NCBI GenBank assembly: GCA_002410555.1 | Contig: DHSR01000065.1 | Location: forward strand, 6,935 to 70,934 | From: Bacteroidales bacterium UBA5281 | Lineage (GTDB): Bacteria > Bacteroidota > Bacteroidia > Bacteroidales > Lentimicrobiaceae | Direction of reading: 5' to 3' | DNA: 64,000 nucleotides | Shown here: positions 29,501 to 36,201 of the stretch, in pieces | Layout of the letters: every line of letters starts with the position of its first letter | Position numbering within the stretch: the stretch's first letter is position 1 | Position numbers and translations under genes: made by a program | Notes under the pieces: model-generated | Told to the model about the DNA's origin: nothing | Database searches by the model: none | Seen by the model: the letters and a program-made list of their open reading frames with translations, nothing else

Positions 29501-29895
29501 TTTCAGTAGATGGAAATGCATCCCTGCAAATTCCGGCTTCCTATGACGGAGCATATTATGTTACTGTAAGACACCGCAATTCTGTGGAAATAACCTCGGC
29601 CAATGCAATTAGTTTCTCGGGGAATATCATAAATGTAAGCTTCCTCAATCCTGCCCAGGTATTTGGGAATAACCTGGGTGATTCCAATGATGGATATTAT
29701 TTCGTTTTTGCCGGAGACATAAATCAGGATGGCGTGGTAGATACTGGTGATATGACCCTGGTTGACAATGATGCAAATTTATTTATTACAGGATATTTGA
29801 CCACTGACGCCAATGGTGATGGCGTTGTAGATACCGGTGACATGACCATTATCGACAACAATGCTGCAACTTTCACCGGAGCTGTACTTCCCTGA
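26584..29895 (+). CDS. Giant secreted protein with chitobiase-like, OB-like and dockerin-like domains (P5)
   Basis: The 1,103-residue product starts at the ATG at 26584, giving a signal peptide that ends near GMSQ. In order it shows a beta-sandwich (~25-170), a chitobiase C-terminal-type domain (174-254, TTPGATIYYTTDGSDP), a DUF5689/OB-fold-like region (255-449, AKYIQDATGAILIDD), and a choice-of-anchor-like domain (455-562). An FN3-like domain (568-679), a laminin-G/concanavalin-like domain (686-909) and the shared ~190-residue C-terminal module follow. The two calcium loops, DINQDGVVDTGDMT and DANGDGVVDTGDMT, are nearly identical to each other. OB-like regions of this kind also occur beside secreted nucleases, but no nuclease motif is visible here. 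Function unknown. Confidence 0.8.
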   Translation: MKRNKLLTAMLAMFMLYPWIGMSQGLEDFTNSNATTAYTNNSFVGNNGITWTYVASRDENGDANGSGIDGKALMLRRVSDNSAVSSSAISGGIGNFSVKLYKGFTGSGDRQVELFINGISQGTSTPFDDYAEHLFEVNGINISGDIVIKIANITSKQVIVDDILWTSYNSGTPVVATPLFTPAGGNYYSAQSVSISTTTPGATIYYTTDGSDPDNTSTEYTVPIGVSTDQTLKARAYASGYDPSAISSATYFFPVINNVANIAELRADFTEGTIYRLTGEAVLTYQTSVRNAKYIQDATGAILIDDPSGKITSTYSVYDGITGITGTLGLYQNMLQFTPVADPGMASSTGNSIVPEEVTLADLGPGHQAKLVKILNTTISETGNFAASTNYNLTDASGTGILRTQYNDLDYIGTPVPETSQNITGVILQYTTNMQLVPRSLADFETGDSPALVADPTTLSGFTYSQGNGPSASQTYEISGSQLTGFPGIISITGSSNFEVSVDDITFGTSANISYTSSTLLATPVYVRMKAGLTAGSYTDEIITNSGGGALADVEVVCSGSVLSAEASNHVTNFMAESVTATAIPLTWTDAVGEVLPAAYLIKGSAISFDDIDAPTDGLPETNSALVHNVDFGMENYTFTGLIPETPYFFKIYPYTNEGTAIDFKTDGSVPELMASTTVIPAGALVYEGFDYTPGEALQAQVGWTGINSGDDILIAQSNLSYTGLQASQGQKIIFDGSGMDAYKAFVPQTSNTVYYSFIMNVTDLGSLNATGGYFTGLASNGTTFGATVWTGLSGEGYKIGINPRTSTSTNMIWVDGIQTLNNEVFIVVSYEFVEETGNDIVKIWVNPDASSLGSATPPEASATVNNTGGQDLTQVSQFFIRQDSNTETPFLEMDECRIGLNWADVTPTGEAGKTLNLQVLLEALYDENGSMREALDENGSHFGTGIADVISVELHEAANYGNKLDSIAGVQLSVDGNASLQIPASYDGAYYVTVRHRNSVEITSANAISFSGNIINVSFLNPAQVFGNNLGDSNDGYYFVFAGDINQDGVVDTGDMTLVDNDANLFITGYLTTDANGDGVVDTGDMTIIDNNAATFTGAVLP

Positions 29896-29920
29896 ATTTT
29901 CTTGATCATTATCAGTGTGA

Positions 29921-29948
29921 AAAGCCGGTCTACGTAAAGACCGGCTTT
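29921..29948 (+). terminator. Hairpin terminator closing the secreted cluster
   Basis: A perfect 11-bp stem AAAGCCGGTCT (29921-29931) and AGACCGGCTTT (29938-29948), followed by ATTTTTAAT. The rest of 29949-30278 holds no gene, only a candidate promoter. Confidence 0.88.
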
Positions 29949-30198
29949 ATTTTTAATAATATTATTCAGCCAGGAAAATAAAAAAGATTCCTCCCTTTGC
30001 TCTGAATGACAGACTTGTACATTACTTTGGGGGTTGAGACGAGAGGAAGCTGTTACTTGCGGAACGGGATATAGTAATGGTTTTTTTCGCCATGAAGAAA
30101 AATTTCAACCGTGCACTAATGATTAATTATTTATGTAATATTTCTGTAAATAAAGAAGACAAAATTTGAAATAAACTCAAAAAAACAAGACAAAAAGG

Positions 30199-30229
30199 TT
30201 GGCCTCCTATTGAAATTGGTGTAATTTTA
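30199..30229 (+). promoter_or_regulatory. Candidate promoter for the Nudix-related regulator
   Basis: TTG at 30199-30201, then a 20-nt spacer, then TAATTTTA at 30222-30229, one base from the TAnnTTTG consensus. The distance to the ATG at 30279 leaves a leader of about 45 nt. Confidence 0.35.
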
Positions 30230-30278
30230 CTGCATCAAATTCGAATTTGAAACATCCGGTTTCATTTAAAGCTCCAGC

Positions 30279-31028
30279 ATGAATGACTTGGAAATTTCCA
30301 CCAAATTAAATTACCATGTTTCTGTAGATTGCGTGGTATTTGGTTTCGAATTCGGGCATCTCAATGCCCTGATACTGGAGCGCACAATGTATTTTAAAGA
30401 ACAGAAATACATTGACTTCAAGTTGCCTGGTGATCTTGTTCGAAAAGATGAAGATCTGGACACAGCAGCAGCACGGGTGCTCAGGGAACTGACAGGTCTG
30501 GAAAATATTTATCTCAAACAGTTTGCAGCCATAGGTACCCCCGATCGGCTTACCCGCCAGGAACGCGACATGGAGTGGCTGAGGCAAATCGGTCATCCTG
30601 AAGAGGTTGTGGTAACGGTAGCTTACTATGCGCTCATCAATATTGACCAGGACCGGATCAACCGGTTTCAGCTTCAGGAAGGAGCCAGGTGGATTCCTGT
30701 TTCACTTATCGGAGAACTTGCCTTTGATCATAACCTTATTCTTAATGATGCACTTGAGACACTCAGAAATGAACTGCGGTTCAATCCCATTGGTTTTGAA
30801 CTGCTCCCATCGAAATTTACACTCAGTCAATTACAAAAGCTATATGAAGTGATCATGGGCATTGAACTGGATAAGCGCAACTTCAGAAAAAAAGTTGCCA
30901 ATATGCCTTACGTAGTGCCCATGAATGAAAAAGAGAAAGGCGTGGCACACAAACCTGCCCAATATTACACTTTCAGCAAGAAAATATACAACAAAACCCG
31001 TAAAAGTACTTTTGATATTATCGTCTGA
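30279..31028 (+). CDS. NrtR-like Nudix-domain transcriptional regulator
   Basis: The 249-residue protein has an N-terminal Nudix fold (~10-165) and a C-terminal winged-helix region (~170-245, FTLSQLQKLYEVIMG as the recognition part). The Nudix box is degenerate: GDLVRKDEDLDTAAARVLRELTGL lacks the EE pair needed for hydrolysis. That is usual for the NrtR/sugar-responsive regulators, which bind a nucleotide-sugar or ADP-ribose ligand instead of cleaving it. In Bacteroidota such regulators often sit beside sugar-catabolism genes. Here the neighbours are unrelated, so the target cannot be read from context. Start chosen at the first ATG with a candidate promoter upstream. Confidence 0.8.
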   Translation: MNDLEISTKLNYHVSVDCVVFGFEFGHLNALILERTMYFKEQKYIDFKLPGDLVRKDEDLDTAAARVLRELTGLENIYLKQFAAIGTPDRLTRQERDMEWLRQIGHPEEVVVTVAYYALINIDQDRINRFQLQEGARWIPVSLIGELAFDHNLILNDALETLRNELRFNPIGFELLPSKFTLSQLQKLYEVIMGIELDKRNFRKKVANMPYVVPMNEKEKGVAHKPAQYYTFSKKIYNKTRKSTFDIIV

Positions 31029-31105
31029 TTATCATTATTTTTAAAACTGTAACCAACAAATCAACCGTGCTGTCCGTTATTTATACAAAGCACAAAATTG
31101 TTAAT

Positions 31106-31675
31106 ATGCACGAAATTGAGCCGACACAAATCTGGAAAAACTTATATGATACTACTCAGGACAGAAACTCTCCTTTCTATGGGGAAAGGTACAGCGAAAC
31201 TGAGTGTATCCATTCTATTTATAATTATTACATTCACCCTGAATGGGATGAAATGGGTTCGGCTACCCTTTATCTGAAAATCCTTTTCGCGGATTACCGC
31301 CCAGGCTATTGCATTATTGAGCTTATGGGCGAATGGAATGATGTGTTATATAACGACATCATGTATCTGAAACGCAATGTTGCTGAAATACTTATGGATG
31401 CTGGCATAAATAAATTTATACTCATTGGCGAAAACGTTCTGGAATTTCATGGCGATGATGATTCCTACTATCAGGAATGGTTTGATGACATAGAAGAGGG
31501 CTGGATTGCCTGTGTAAACTTCAGAAAGCATGTGTTGGAGGAGATACGTGAGCACCGGCTGGATTATTATCTGGCTACCGGTGGCAAGCTAGACCACATC
31601 AACTGGCGCCCGCTATCGCCCCGTCAACTTTTTGCCATGGTAGATGATTTGATCACTAAACGGCTGAATGCCTGA
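31106..31675 (+). CDS. Conserved hypothetical protein, Bacteroidota type
   Basis: The likely start is the ATG at 31106 (MHEIEPTQIW). An upstream in-frame start at 31067 adds 13 residues of no obvious merit. The 189-residue product is soluble, acidic and rich in aromatic residues, with no signal peptide or membrane segment. Notable stretches are HPEWDEMGSATLYLKILF and NWRPLSPRQLFAMVDDL. I do not recognise a function. Its stop codon overlaps the ATG of the acylphosphatase gene by one base (TGATG), so the two are translationally coupled. Confidence 0.7.
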   Translation: MHEIEPTQIWKNLYDTTQDRNSPFYGERYSETECIHSIYNYYIHPEWDEMGSATLYLKILFADYRPGYCIIELMGEWNDVLYNDIMYLKRNVAEILMDAGINKFILIGENVLEFHGDDDSYYQEWFDDIEEGWIACVNFRKHVLEEIREHRLDYYLATGGKLDHINWRPLSPRQLFAMVDDLITKRLNA

Positions 31676-31944
31676 TGGAAAAACAATACATCATCCAGAT
31701 TTTTGGAAGGGTTCAGGGGGTTGGGTTCCGGTATTTCGTGCACCGGAAGGCCACTGATCTGGGACTGCGCGGCTTTGTAAAGAACATGCCCGACAGATCG
31801 GTGTATGTAGAAGCAGAAGGTGAGGCAGCTGCACTGGAAATCCTGATTCACCATTGCAAACAGGGGCCCGGACATGCTGATGTGCACGAAGTAAAGCTGG
31901 TGGAAGCACCGTTATCAGGGTATAACCTGTTTCAGATCAAATAA
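31675..31944 (+). CDS. acyP: Acylphosphatase
   Basis: Hydrolyses acylphosphates such as carbamoyl phosphate. The 89-residue protein is a complete single-domain acylphosphatase: GRVQGVGFRYFV holds the phosphate-binding loop and catalytic Arg, and GLRGFVKNMPDRSVYVEAEG holds the catalytic Asn region. It is coupled to the preceding gene by a one-base overlap. Its last 30 bp overlap the 3' end of the convergent Nudix gene. Confidence 0.93.
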   Translation: MEKQYIIQIFGRVQGVGFRYFVHRKATDLGLRGFVKNMPDRSVYVEAEGEAAALEILIHHCKQGPGHADVHEVKLVEAPLSGYNLFQIK

Positions 31945-32406
31945 TTCATCAGGGTTTCTGAGTATCATCTCCACCACTTTGCGATCAACCGGTAAGGTAA
32001 AATTGTTCACTGACAAATCCTGTAAAGCTACCCACCTAAATGCCTGAGCCTGATCTACCGGTTCAAAATCAAATCTTTTCATGGAAGCCGGAAAAGCAGG
32101 CGGACTTATCAATCTGGCTACGTAATAAATACTTATCAGTTGCGAAGCGACCGGAAGCGAAAGCGATGGCTGAAAATAATCGGTAGTGTAATAATGTTTT
32201 ATAATTTCAATTTCCTGCCCCAGCTCCTCCCTGCATTCTCTTCTAAGGCAGTCGTGGGTACCTTCACCATATTCCAGCCCACCGCCCGGAAATTTAGTCA
32301 TGTATTGGTTAAGACGGTATTCATCGGTTACCAGCAGTTTGTGCTCATACACAATCAATCCGTAAATACGGATATTAAAAGGACAACAAGGCAAAGTTTC
32401 AGTCAT
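31915..32406 (-). CDS. Nudix hydrolase
   Basis: Hydrolyses a nucleoside diphosphate linked to another moiety; the substrate is not predictable. The intact Nudix box is GGLEYGEGTHDCLRRECREELG (about residues 42-63 from the chosen start), with all G, E and REUXEEXG positions present. The start is set at the ATG at 32406 (MTETLPCCPF) because it overlaps the stop of the upstream mnmD gene as ATGA. The longer open frame upstream reads through mnmD. The 3' end overlaps the convergent acylphosphatase gene by 30 bp. Confidence 0.88.
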   Translation of the reverse strand: MTETLPCCPFNIRIYGLIVYEHKLLVTDEYRLNQYMTKFPGGGLEYGEGTHDCLRRECREELGQEIEIIKHYYTTDYFQPSLSLPVASQLISIYYVARLISPPAFPASMKRFDFEPVDQAQAFRWVALQDLSVNNFTLPVDRKVVEMILRNPDELFDLKQVIP

Positions 32407-33080
32407 TTTACTGCTCTTAAAATTTCTCGTTTGCCGGGCGGGCCGGCAAGTCGCTCCACCATGAAACCGGAATGCTGCATGGCCCGGCGCACCGTTCCTT
32501 TGGCACAATAAGTTACCAGTATGCCTCCCGGTTGCATCATTAGATACAACTTTTTAAAAATTGACACATCCCACATTTCAGGTACCTTTTCAGGTGAAAA
32601 AGCATCGTAATAAATGAGGTTAAACGAATTAGGTTCAGCCTTAAAGTCCTGGAACCGGTCACTACGTTTTTCAAATGTGAATGTAGGACTCAACTGATGT
32701 TGCACACCCGTGCCTATTTGATGCATTAACATAAATCCATTTTTAAGCACCTGTGCATTGCCTATGCGTTGTGGATAGTTTAATTCAGCAACCAGTTTTT
32801 CAGAAACAGGATAAGGTTCCAGCCCTGTGTAATGAGCAGCAATATTCATGTCATTGACTTCATTCAACGTCAGCAAGGCATTCAATCCGGTGCCAAAACC
32901 AACTTCGAGCAGAGAAATGGTTTGATGCAGACCAATTGCTTTTGTGAATCCGGCCTGAATAAAAACATGTTTTGATTCCTGAATGGCACCATGTACTGAA
33001 TGGTAGGTCTCATCCAACTCCGGATGCACCAGGGTATGTGAACCGTCCTGTGTCAACAATATCTGAATTCTAACATTCAT
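32403..33080 (-). CDS. mnmD: tRNA (mnm5s2U34)-methyltransferase MnmD
   Basis: SAM-dependent methyltransferase for the last step of 5-methylaminomethyl-2-thiouridine synthesis at tRNA wobble position 34. The 225-residue protein corresponds to the methyltransferase half of MnmC without the oxidase half. The SAM-binding motif is LLEVGFGTGLNALL, the catalytic-region motif is YYDAFSPEKVPEMW, and the C-terminal signature is TYCAKGTVRRAM followed by GPPGKREILRA. It overlaps genes on both sides by ATGA (lipoprotein upstream, Nudix downstream), so the three form one operon. Confidence 0.92.
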   Translation of the reverse strand: MNVRIQILLTQDGSHTLVHPELDETYHSVHGAIQESKHVFIQAGFTKAIGLHQTISLLEVGFGTGLNALLTLNEVNDMNIAAHYTGLEPYPVSEKLVAELNYPQRIGNAQVLKNGFMLMHQIGTGVQHQLSPTFTFEKRSDRFQDFKAEPNSFNLIYYDAFSPEKVPEMWDVSIFKKLYLMMQPGGILVTYCAKGTVRRAMQHSGFMVERLAGPPGKREILRAVK

Positions 33081-34423
33081 CTGTTATACAATAATTCTAA
33101 ACCACTCACTTCACCACCGGTAGAATGTTCAAAAAAAGGAACCACTTGAGGCAAATGATAGATACTCAACTGTGTTCCTGCGGCTACAAAAAGATAATTT
33201 CCCAAAGCATCATAGGCGACATTGTGAAGACTGGAATGCTCCAGATAATTTACCGCACTGTTTATTTCCGGTCTTACCCACCATAGTTCATCCTGGTGAA
33301 TAACAAAATAATTGTCCTTACCCCTGCCTGTTATCTCCTTTGCTTCACCAAAGGGCAGCTCCATGGAAAAAACCAGGGTATTTAGTTCAATATCATAATG
33401 ATAAAGCTTTATCTTATTATCCACCCTCAAAAAAAGTATCAGCCGGTTTTTATCGTAAGCCGAAAGATACAATACCTCACCATTAAAAGACACTTCTCTG
33501 AACACCGTTCCGCCGGGGGAATTAAACAAATATAGTCGGGTTAAACCTGTATTGAAGGGTTTAAAACTGGCCGCGATTAATCGTCCAAAACGGGTGATGT
33601 GGGTAAATGTGCCATGTTCAAATTTTCCGGTGCGGAAGACAACCATTTGGTTTTTATTATATCCATTAATAAAACCTTGTGCCTTAAATACATAAGCAGT
33701 TGTGTCGTCTGAATACAATGACTGAAATGGCCATTGAACCGGATTTTCTCCTTCAAAAAGTGTCCATATCCTCTCTCTGGCTACCAAATCAAAAGCCGAT
33801 AAGCGCTGCCCCCTTCCATCAACATAATACATTAGCTGGTTGTGGGAGGAAAGGGCTATATCACCAGTCTCAGAACCTCCGGGCTGAAACAAATCATCAA
33901 TTATCCCGGAAGGCGTAAGCGATTGCACTTTTATGGTCTGATTTAACTGCTTAACCAGAAAAACAGCAGATTTCAACTGACGGGGAACTTCGGCAATATT
34001 TACCGGAAGAAAAAAAGCACTGCTGTGGTGTTTCTCATCGTGGATGGAAATTTGCACATAGTTCGCACCACCTTTTATCAATGTATTTTGAATAATGATG
34101 TATGATTTGAGTTCAAAATAAGCAGAGTCAACATCAAATTGCCGGGACGGCTCATAGGGGAATCCGGTTTCACTTTCCAGGGAGAGACTTACAAAATCAA
34201 TCTTTATATGATGTCTGATAATCACATGAACCGGAATGGTATCACCCAGGCCATACACCATCATAGAGGAGGGTTGAAATATTTCAATATCCGGCCCGGG
34301 GTGCGTTTTTTCCTTTTCGCAGGAAGCCATGCTCAACAGCAAAAGCAAATAAAAAATGTGGATAAAAGCTTTGATGTGTAACGAATTTTTATTTAAAATG
34401 AAGATAGTCCGTAAATGCCGCAC
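33077..34423 (-). CDS. Lipoprotein of unknown function, probable beta-propeller
   Basis: The 448-residue product has an N-terminal hydrophobic segment ending in a lipobox (LSMASC, Cys at about residue 35), so it should be a lipoprotein. The first domain (~40-150) is Ig-like (PDIEIFQPSS start). The rest shows recurring strands that resemble a propeller (for example LAISSHNQ-like and YDALGNYLFVAAG repeats around 195-445). No enzymatic motif is visible. The n-region before the hydrophobic stretch is long (about 18 residues), so translation may start later, but no better start codon is evident. It is the first gene of an ATGA-linked operon with mnmD and a Nudix gene. Confidence 0.7.
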   Translation of the reverse strand: MRHLRTIFILNKNSLHIKAFIHIFYLLLLLSMASCEKEKTHPGPDIEIFQPSSMMVYGLGDTIPVHVIIRHHIKIDFVSLSLESETGFPYEPSRQFDVDSAYFELKSYIIIQNTLIKGGANYVQISIHDEKHHSSAFFLPVNIAEVPRQLKSAVFLVKQLNQTIKVQSLTPSGIIDDLFQPGGSETGDIALSSHNQLMYYVDGRGQRLSAFDLVARERIWTLFEGENPVQWPFQSLYSDDTTAYVFKAQGFINGYNKNQMVVFRTGKFEHGTFTHITRFGRLIAASFKPFNTGLTRLYLFNSPGGTVFREVSFNGEVLYLSAYDKNRLILFLRVDNKIKLYHYDIELNTLVFSMELPFGEAKEITGRGKDNYFVIHQDELWWVRPEINSAVNYLEHSSLHNVAYDALGNYLFVAAGTQLSIYHLPQVVPFFEHSTGGEVSGLELLYNR

Positions 34424-34510
34424 AAAGTATATTTTGAGTTTGGAAGCGTTTGGGAAAATTCCCTATCTTTATCCGTCAAAATTAAACATTATATGCTTAC
34501 ACACATTAAG

Positions 34511-35200
34511 ATGGATAAGGTGCTTTTTCTCGACATTGAGACGGTACCTCAACACCGGGACTATGATAGTGTTCCCGAAAAATTTAAAAAGCTTTGGGAT
34601 CACAAGGCAAAACGTCTGGCCACAACGGACACCGACACTCCTGAATCTCTTTATGAGCGGGCGGGCATCTATGCAGAATTTGGAAAGATAATCTGCATTT
34701 CGGTGGGCTATATACGTAACCATCAACTGAGAATAAAATCTTTCGCGCATGATGATGAAGTGATTCTGCTTACTGATTTCGCCAGTCTGTTGAATCAAAG
34801 TTTTTGCACCCCCGATGTATTGCTGTGCGCCCACAATGGCAAAGAGTTCGATTTTCCATACCTATGCAGACGTATGTTGATTAATCGCATACCCCTACCT
34901 TTATTGCTCGATACTTCGGGCCGTAAACCCTGGGAAGTGCAGCACATTGATACCATGGAGATGTGGAAATTCGGAGATTATAAAAATTACACCTCACTTA
35001 ACCTGCTAACAGCCATTTTTGATATACCTACCCCTAAAGACGACATAGATGGTAGCCAGGTGGCAAAAACTTATTGGCATGACAATGATTTACAACGCAT
35101 TGCAACCTATTGTCAGAAAGATGTGGTCGCCATCGTACAACTACTTTTACGTTACAAAGGCATGCCTCTGCTTGAGGATGAGAACATAATTTTCACCTGA
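34511..35200 (+). CDS. DEDDy 3'-5' exonuclease of the PolB-like/RNase H fold
   Basis: Predicted 3'-5' exonuclease acting on DNA or RNA. The ~229-residue protein begins MDKVLFLDIETV, where Asp and Glu of DIE are the first metal ligands. It continues with CAHNGKEFDFPYLCRR (second Asp) and ends with YCQKDVVAIVQLLLR (Tyr-xxx-Asp of the DEDDy class). The start at 34511 places DIE at the usual distance from the N-terminus. An ATG at 34493 is an alternative six residues upstream. Frames reaching back to 34415 overlap the divergent lipoprotein gene and are unlikely. Confidence 0.88.
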   Translation: MDKVLFLDIETVPQHRDYDSVPEKFKKLWDHKAKRLATTDTDTPESLYERAGIYAEFGKIICISVGYIRNHQLRIKSFAHDDEVILLTDFASLLNQSFCTPDVLLCAHNGKEFDFPYLCRRMLINRIPLPLLLDTSGRKPWEVQHIDTMEMWKFGDYKNYTSLNLLTAIFDIPTPKDDIDGSQVAKTYWHDNDLQRIATYCQKDVVAIVQLLLRYKGMPLLEDENIIFT

Positions 35201-35247
35201 ATGCGTTAAATTTTATTAATTCAATGGGCAGATCAATGCTATTTCTC

Positions 35248-35255
35248 TACTTTTG
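35248..35255 (+). promoter_or_regulatory. Candidate -7 element for the FKBP gene
   Basis: TACTTTTG matches TAnnTTTG 24 bp before the ATG at 35280. This supports that ATG over an in-frame start at 35253. No clear -33 TTG is visible. Confidence 0.45.
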
Positions 35256-35279
35256 TTCACAAATTCTAAAATCAAATCA

Positions 35280-36020
35280 ATGAAAAAGAACATGTTCACC
35301 GCACTCATGCTGTTGATGTCTGTAATGGTAAGTGTACCGGTATTGGCGCAGAATAAGAAAAAGAAAACCTCCGAACCTGTGACTGAAAGCCCGGCTCCTT
35401 TTAAAATGACATCAAAACAGGACAGCATCAGTTACATTATTGGTCATGATATTGGTAAAAATATGGTGACCAATAATATAAAAATAACGCCCGACGCAAT
35501 GTTTGCCGGATTAAAGGATGGACTCCAGGGCATAGATACTACTTTCAGTCCTGAGGCCACGCAGCAGATTATGAACCAGTTTCAGCAGGAAATGATGGAT
35601 CAGCAGGAAAATAAAAGCAAAGTGGAATCTGCTAAAGCACGGGCAGAGGGTGAAGCTTTCCTGAAAAGCAATAAAGAACGTGAAGACGTTATTGAATTGC
35701 CAAGTGGCTTGCAGTATGAAGTGATTACAGAAGGTGAAGGCTCCCACCCTACTGCTGATGACGTGGTAGAAGTTCATTATACAGGCAAACTTCTTGATGG
35801 CACCGTATTCGATTCGTCGGTAGAACGTGGTGAATCCATAAAATTTCCGCTCAATGGAGTAATTGCCGGCTGGACGGAAGGCGTTCAGTTGATGACTCCA
35901 GGCTCCAAATACATTTTTTACATTCCCGCGCAACTTGCCTATGGTGATCGCAGTGCAGGCCCAATTCCTCCGGGTTCTACCCTGATTTTTGAAGTGGAAC
36001 TTATTTCCATTGGAGAATAA
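35280..36020 (+). CDS. Exported FKBP-type peptidyl-prolyl isomerase
   Basis: Periplasmic or surface protein-folding catalyst. From the ATG at 35280 the 246-residue product has a signal peptide (PVLAQ cleavage near residue 23). An N-terminal FkpA/Mip-like dimerisation domain follows (~45-135, QDSISYIIGHDIGKN and an alpha-helical EESKAR-type stretch). The C-terminal FKBP domain (~150-246) has VEVHYTGKLLDGTVFDSS and PGSTLIFEVELISI. Length and domain order match the FkpA/Mip group. Confidence 0.93.
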   Translation: MKKNMFTALMLLMSVMVSVPVLAQNKKKKTSEPVTESPAPFKMTSKQDSISYIIGHDIGKNMVTNNIKITPDAMFAGLKDGLQGIDTTFSPEATQQIMNQFQQEMMDQQENKSKVESAKARAEGEAFLKSNKEREDVIELPSGLQYEVITEGEGSHPTADDVVEVHYTGKLLDGTVFDSSVERGESIKFPLNGVIAGWTEGVQLMTPGSKYIFYIPAQLAYGDRSAGPIPPGSTLIFEVELISIGE

Positions 36021-36068
36021 ATCAATTGTTGGAAAAGCAGCATCAATAGCATTTTCAATTATTTAACC

Positions 36069-36108
36069 AATGGCCGGCAAAACAGTAACGCACTTTTTGC
36101 CGGCCATT
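36069..36108 (+). terminator. Hairpin terminator after the FKBP gene
   Basis: A perfect 14-bp stem AATGGCCGGCAAAA (36069-36082) and TTTTGCCGGCCATT (36095-36108) with a 12-nt loop. Confidence 0.8.
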
Positions 36109-36189
36109 ATTATCACTGAGTGTTAAGTTCTTGTGCAATTGTTGAAAACTTTAATCATTTTGGCAGGGCAAATTGTGGTTACATTTACC

Positions 36190-36197
36190 TAATTTTG
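36190..36197 (+). promoter_or_regulatory. Candidate -7 element abutting the dnaB start
   Basis: TAATTTTG matches TAnnTTTG exactly, with TTG at 36173-36175 upstream, but it ends only 4 bp before the dnaB ATG. If real, the transcript would be leaderless or nearly so. Confidence 0.3.
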
Positions 36198-36201
36198 AGC
36201 A

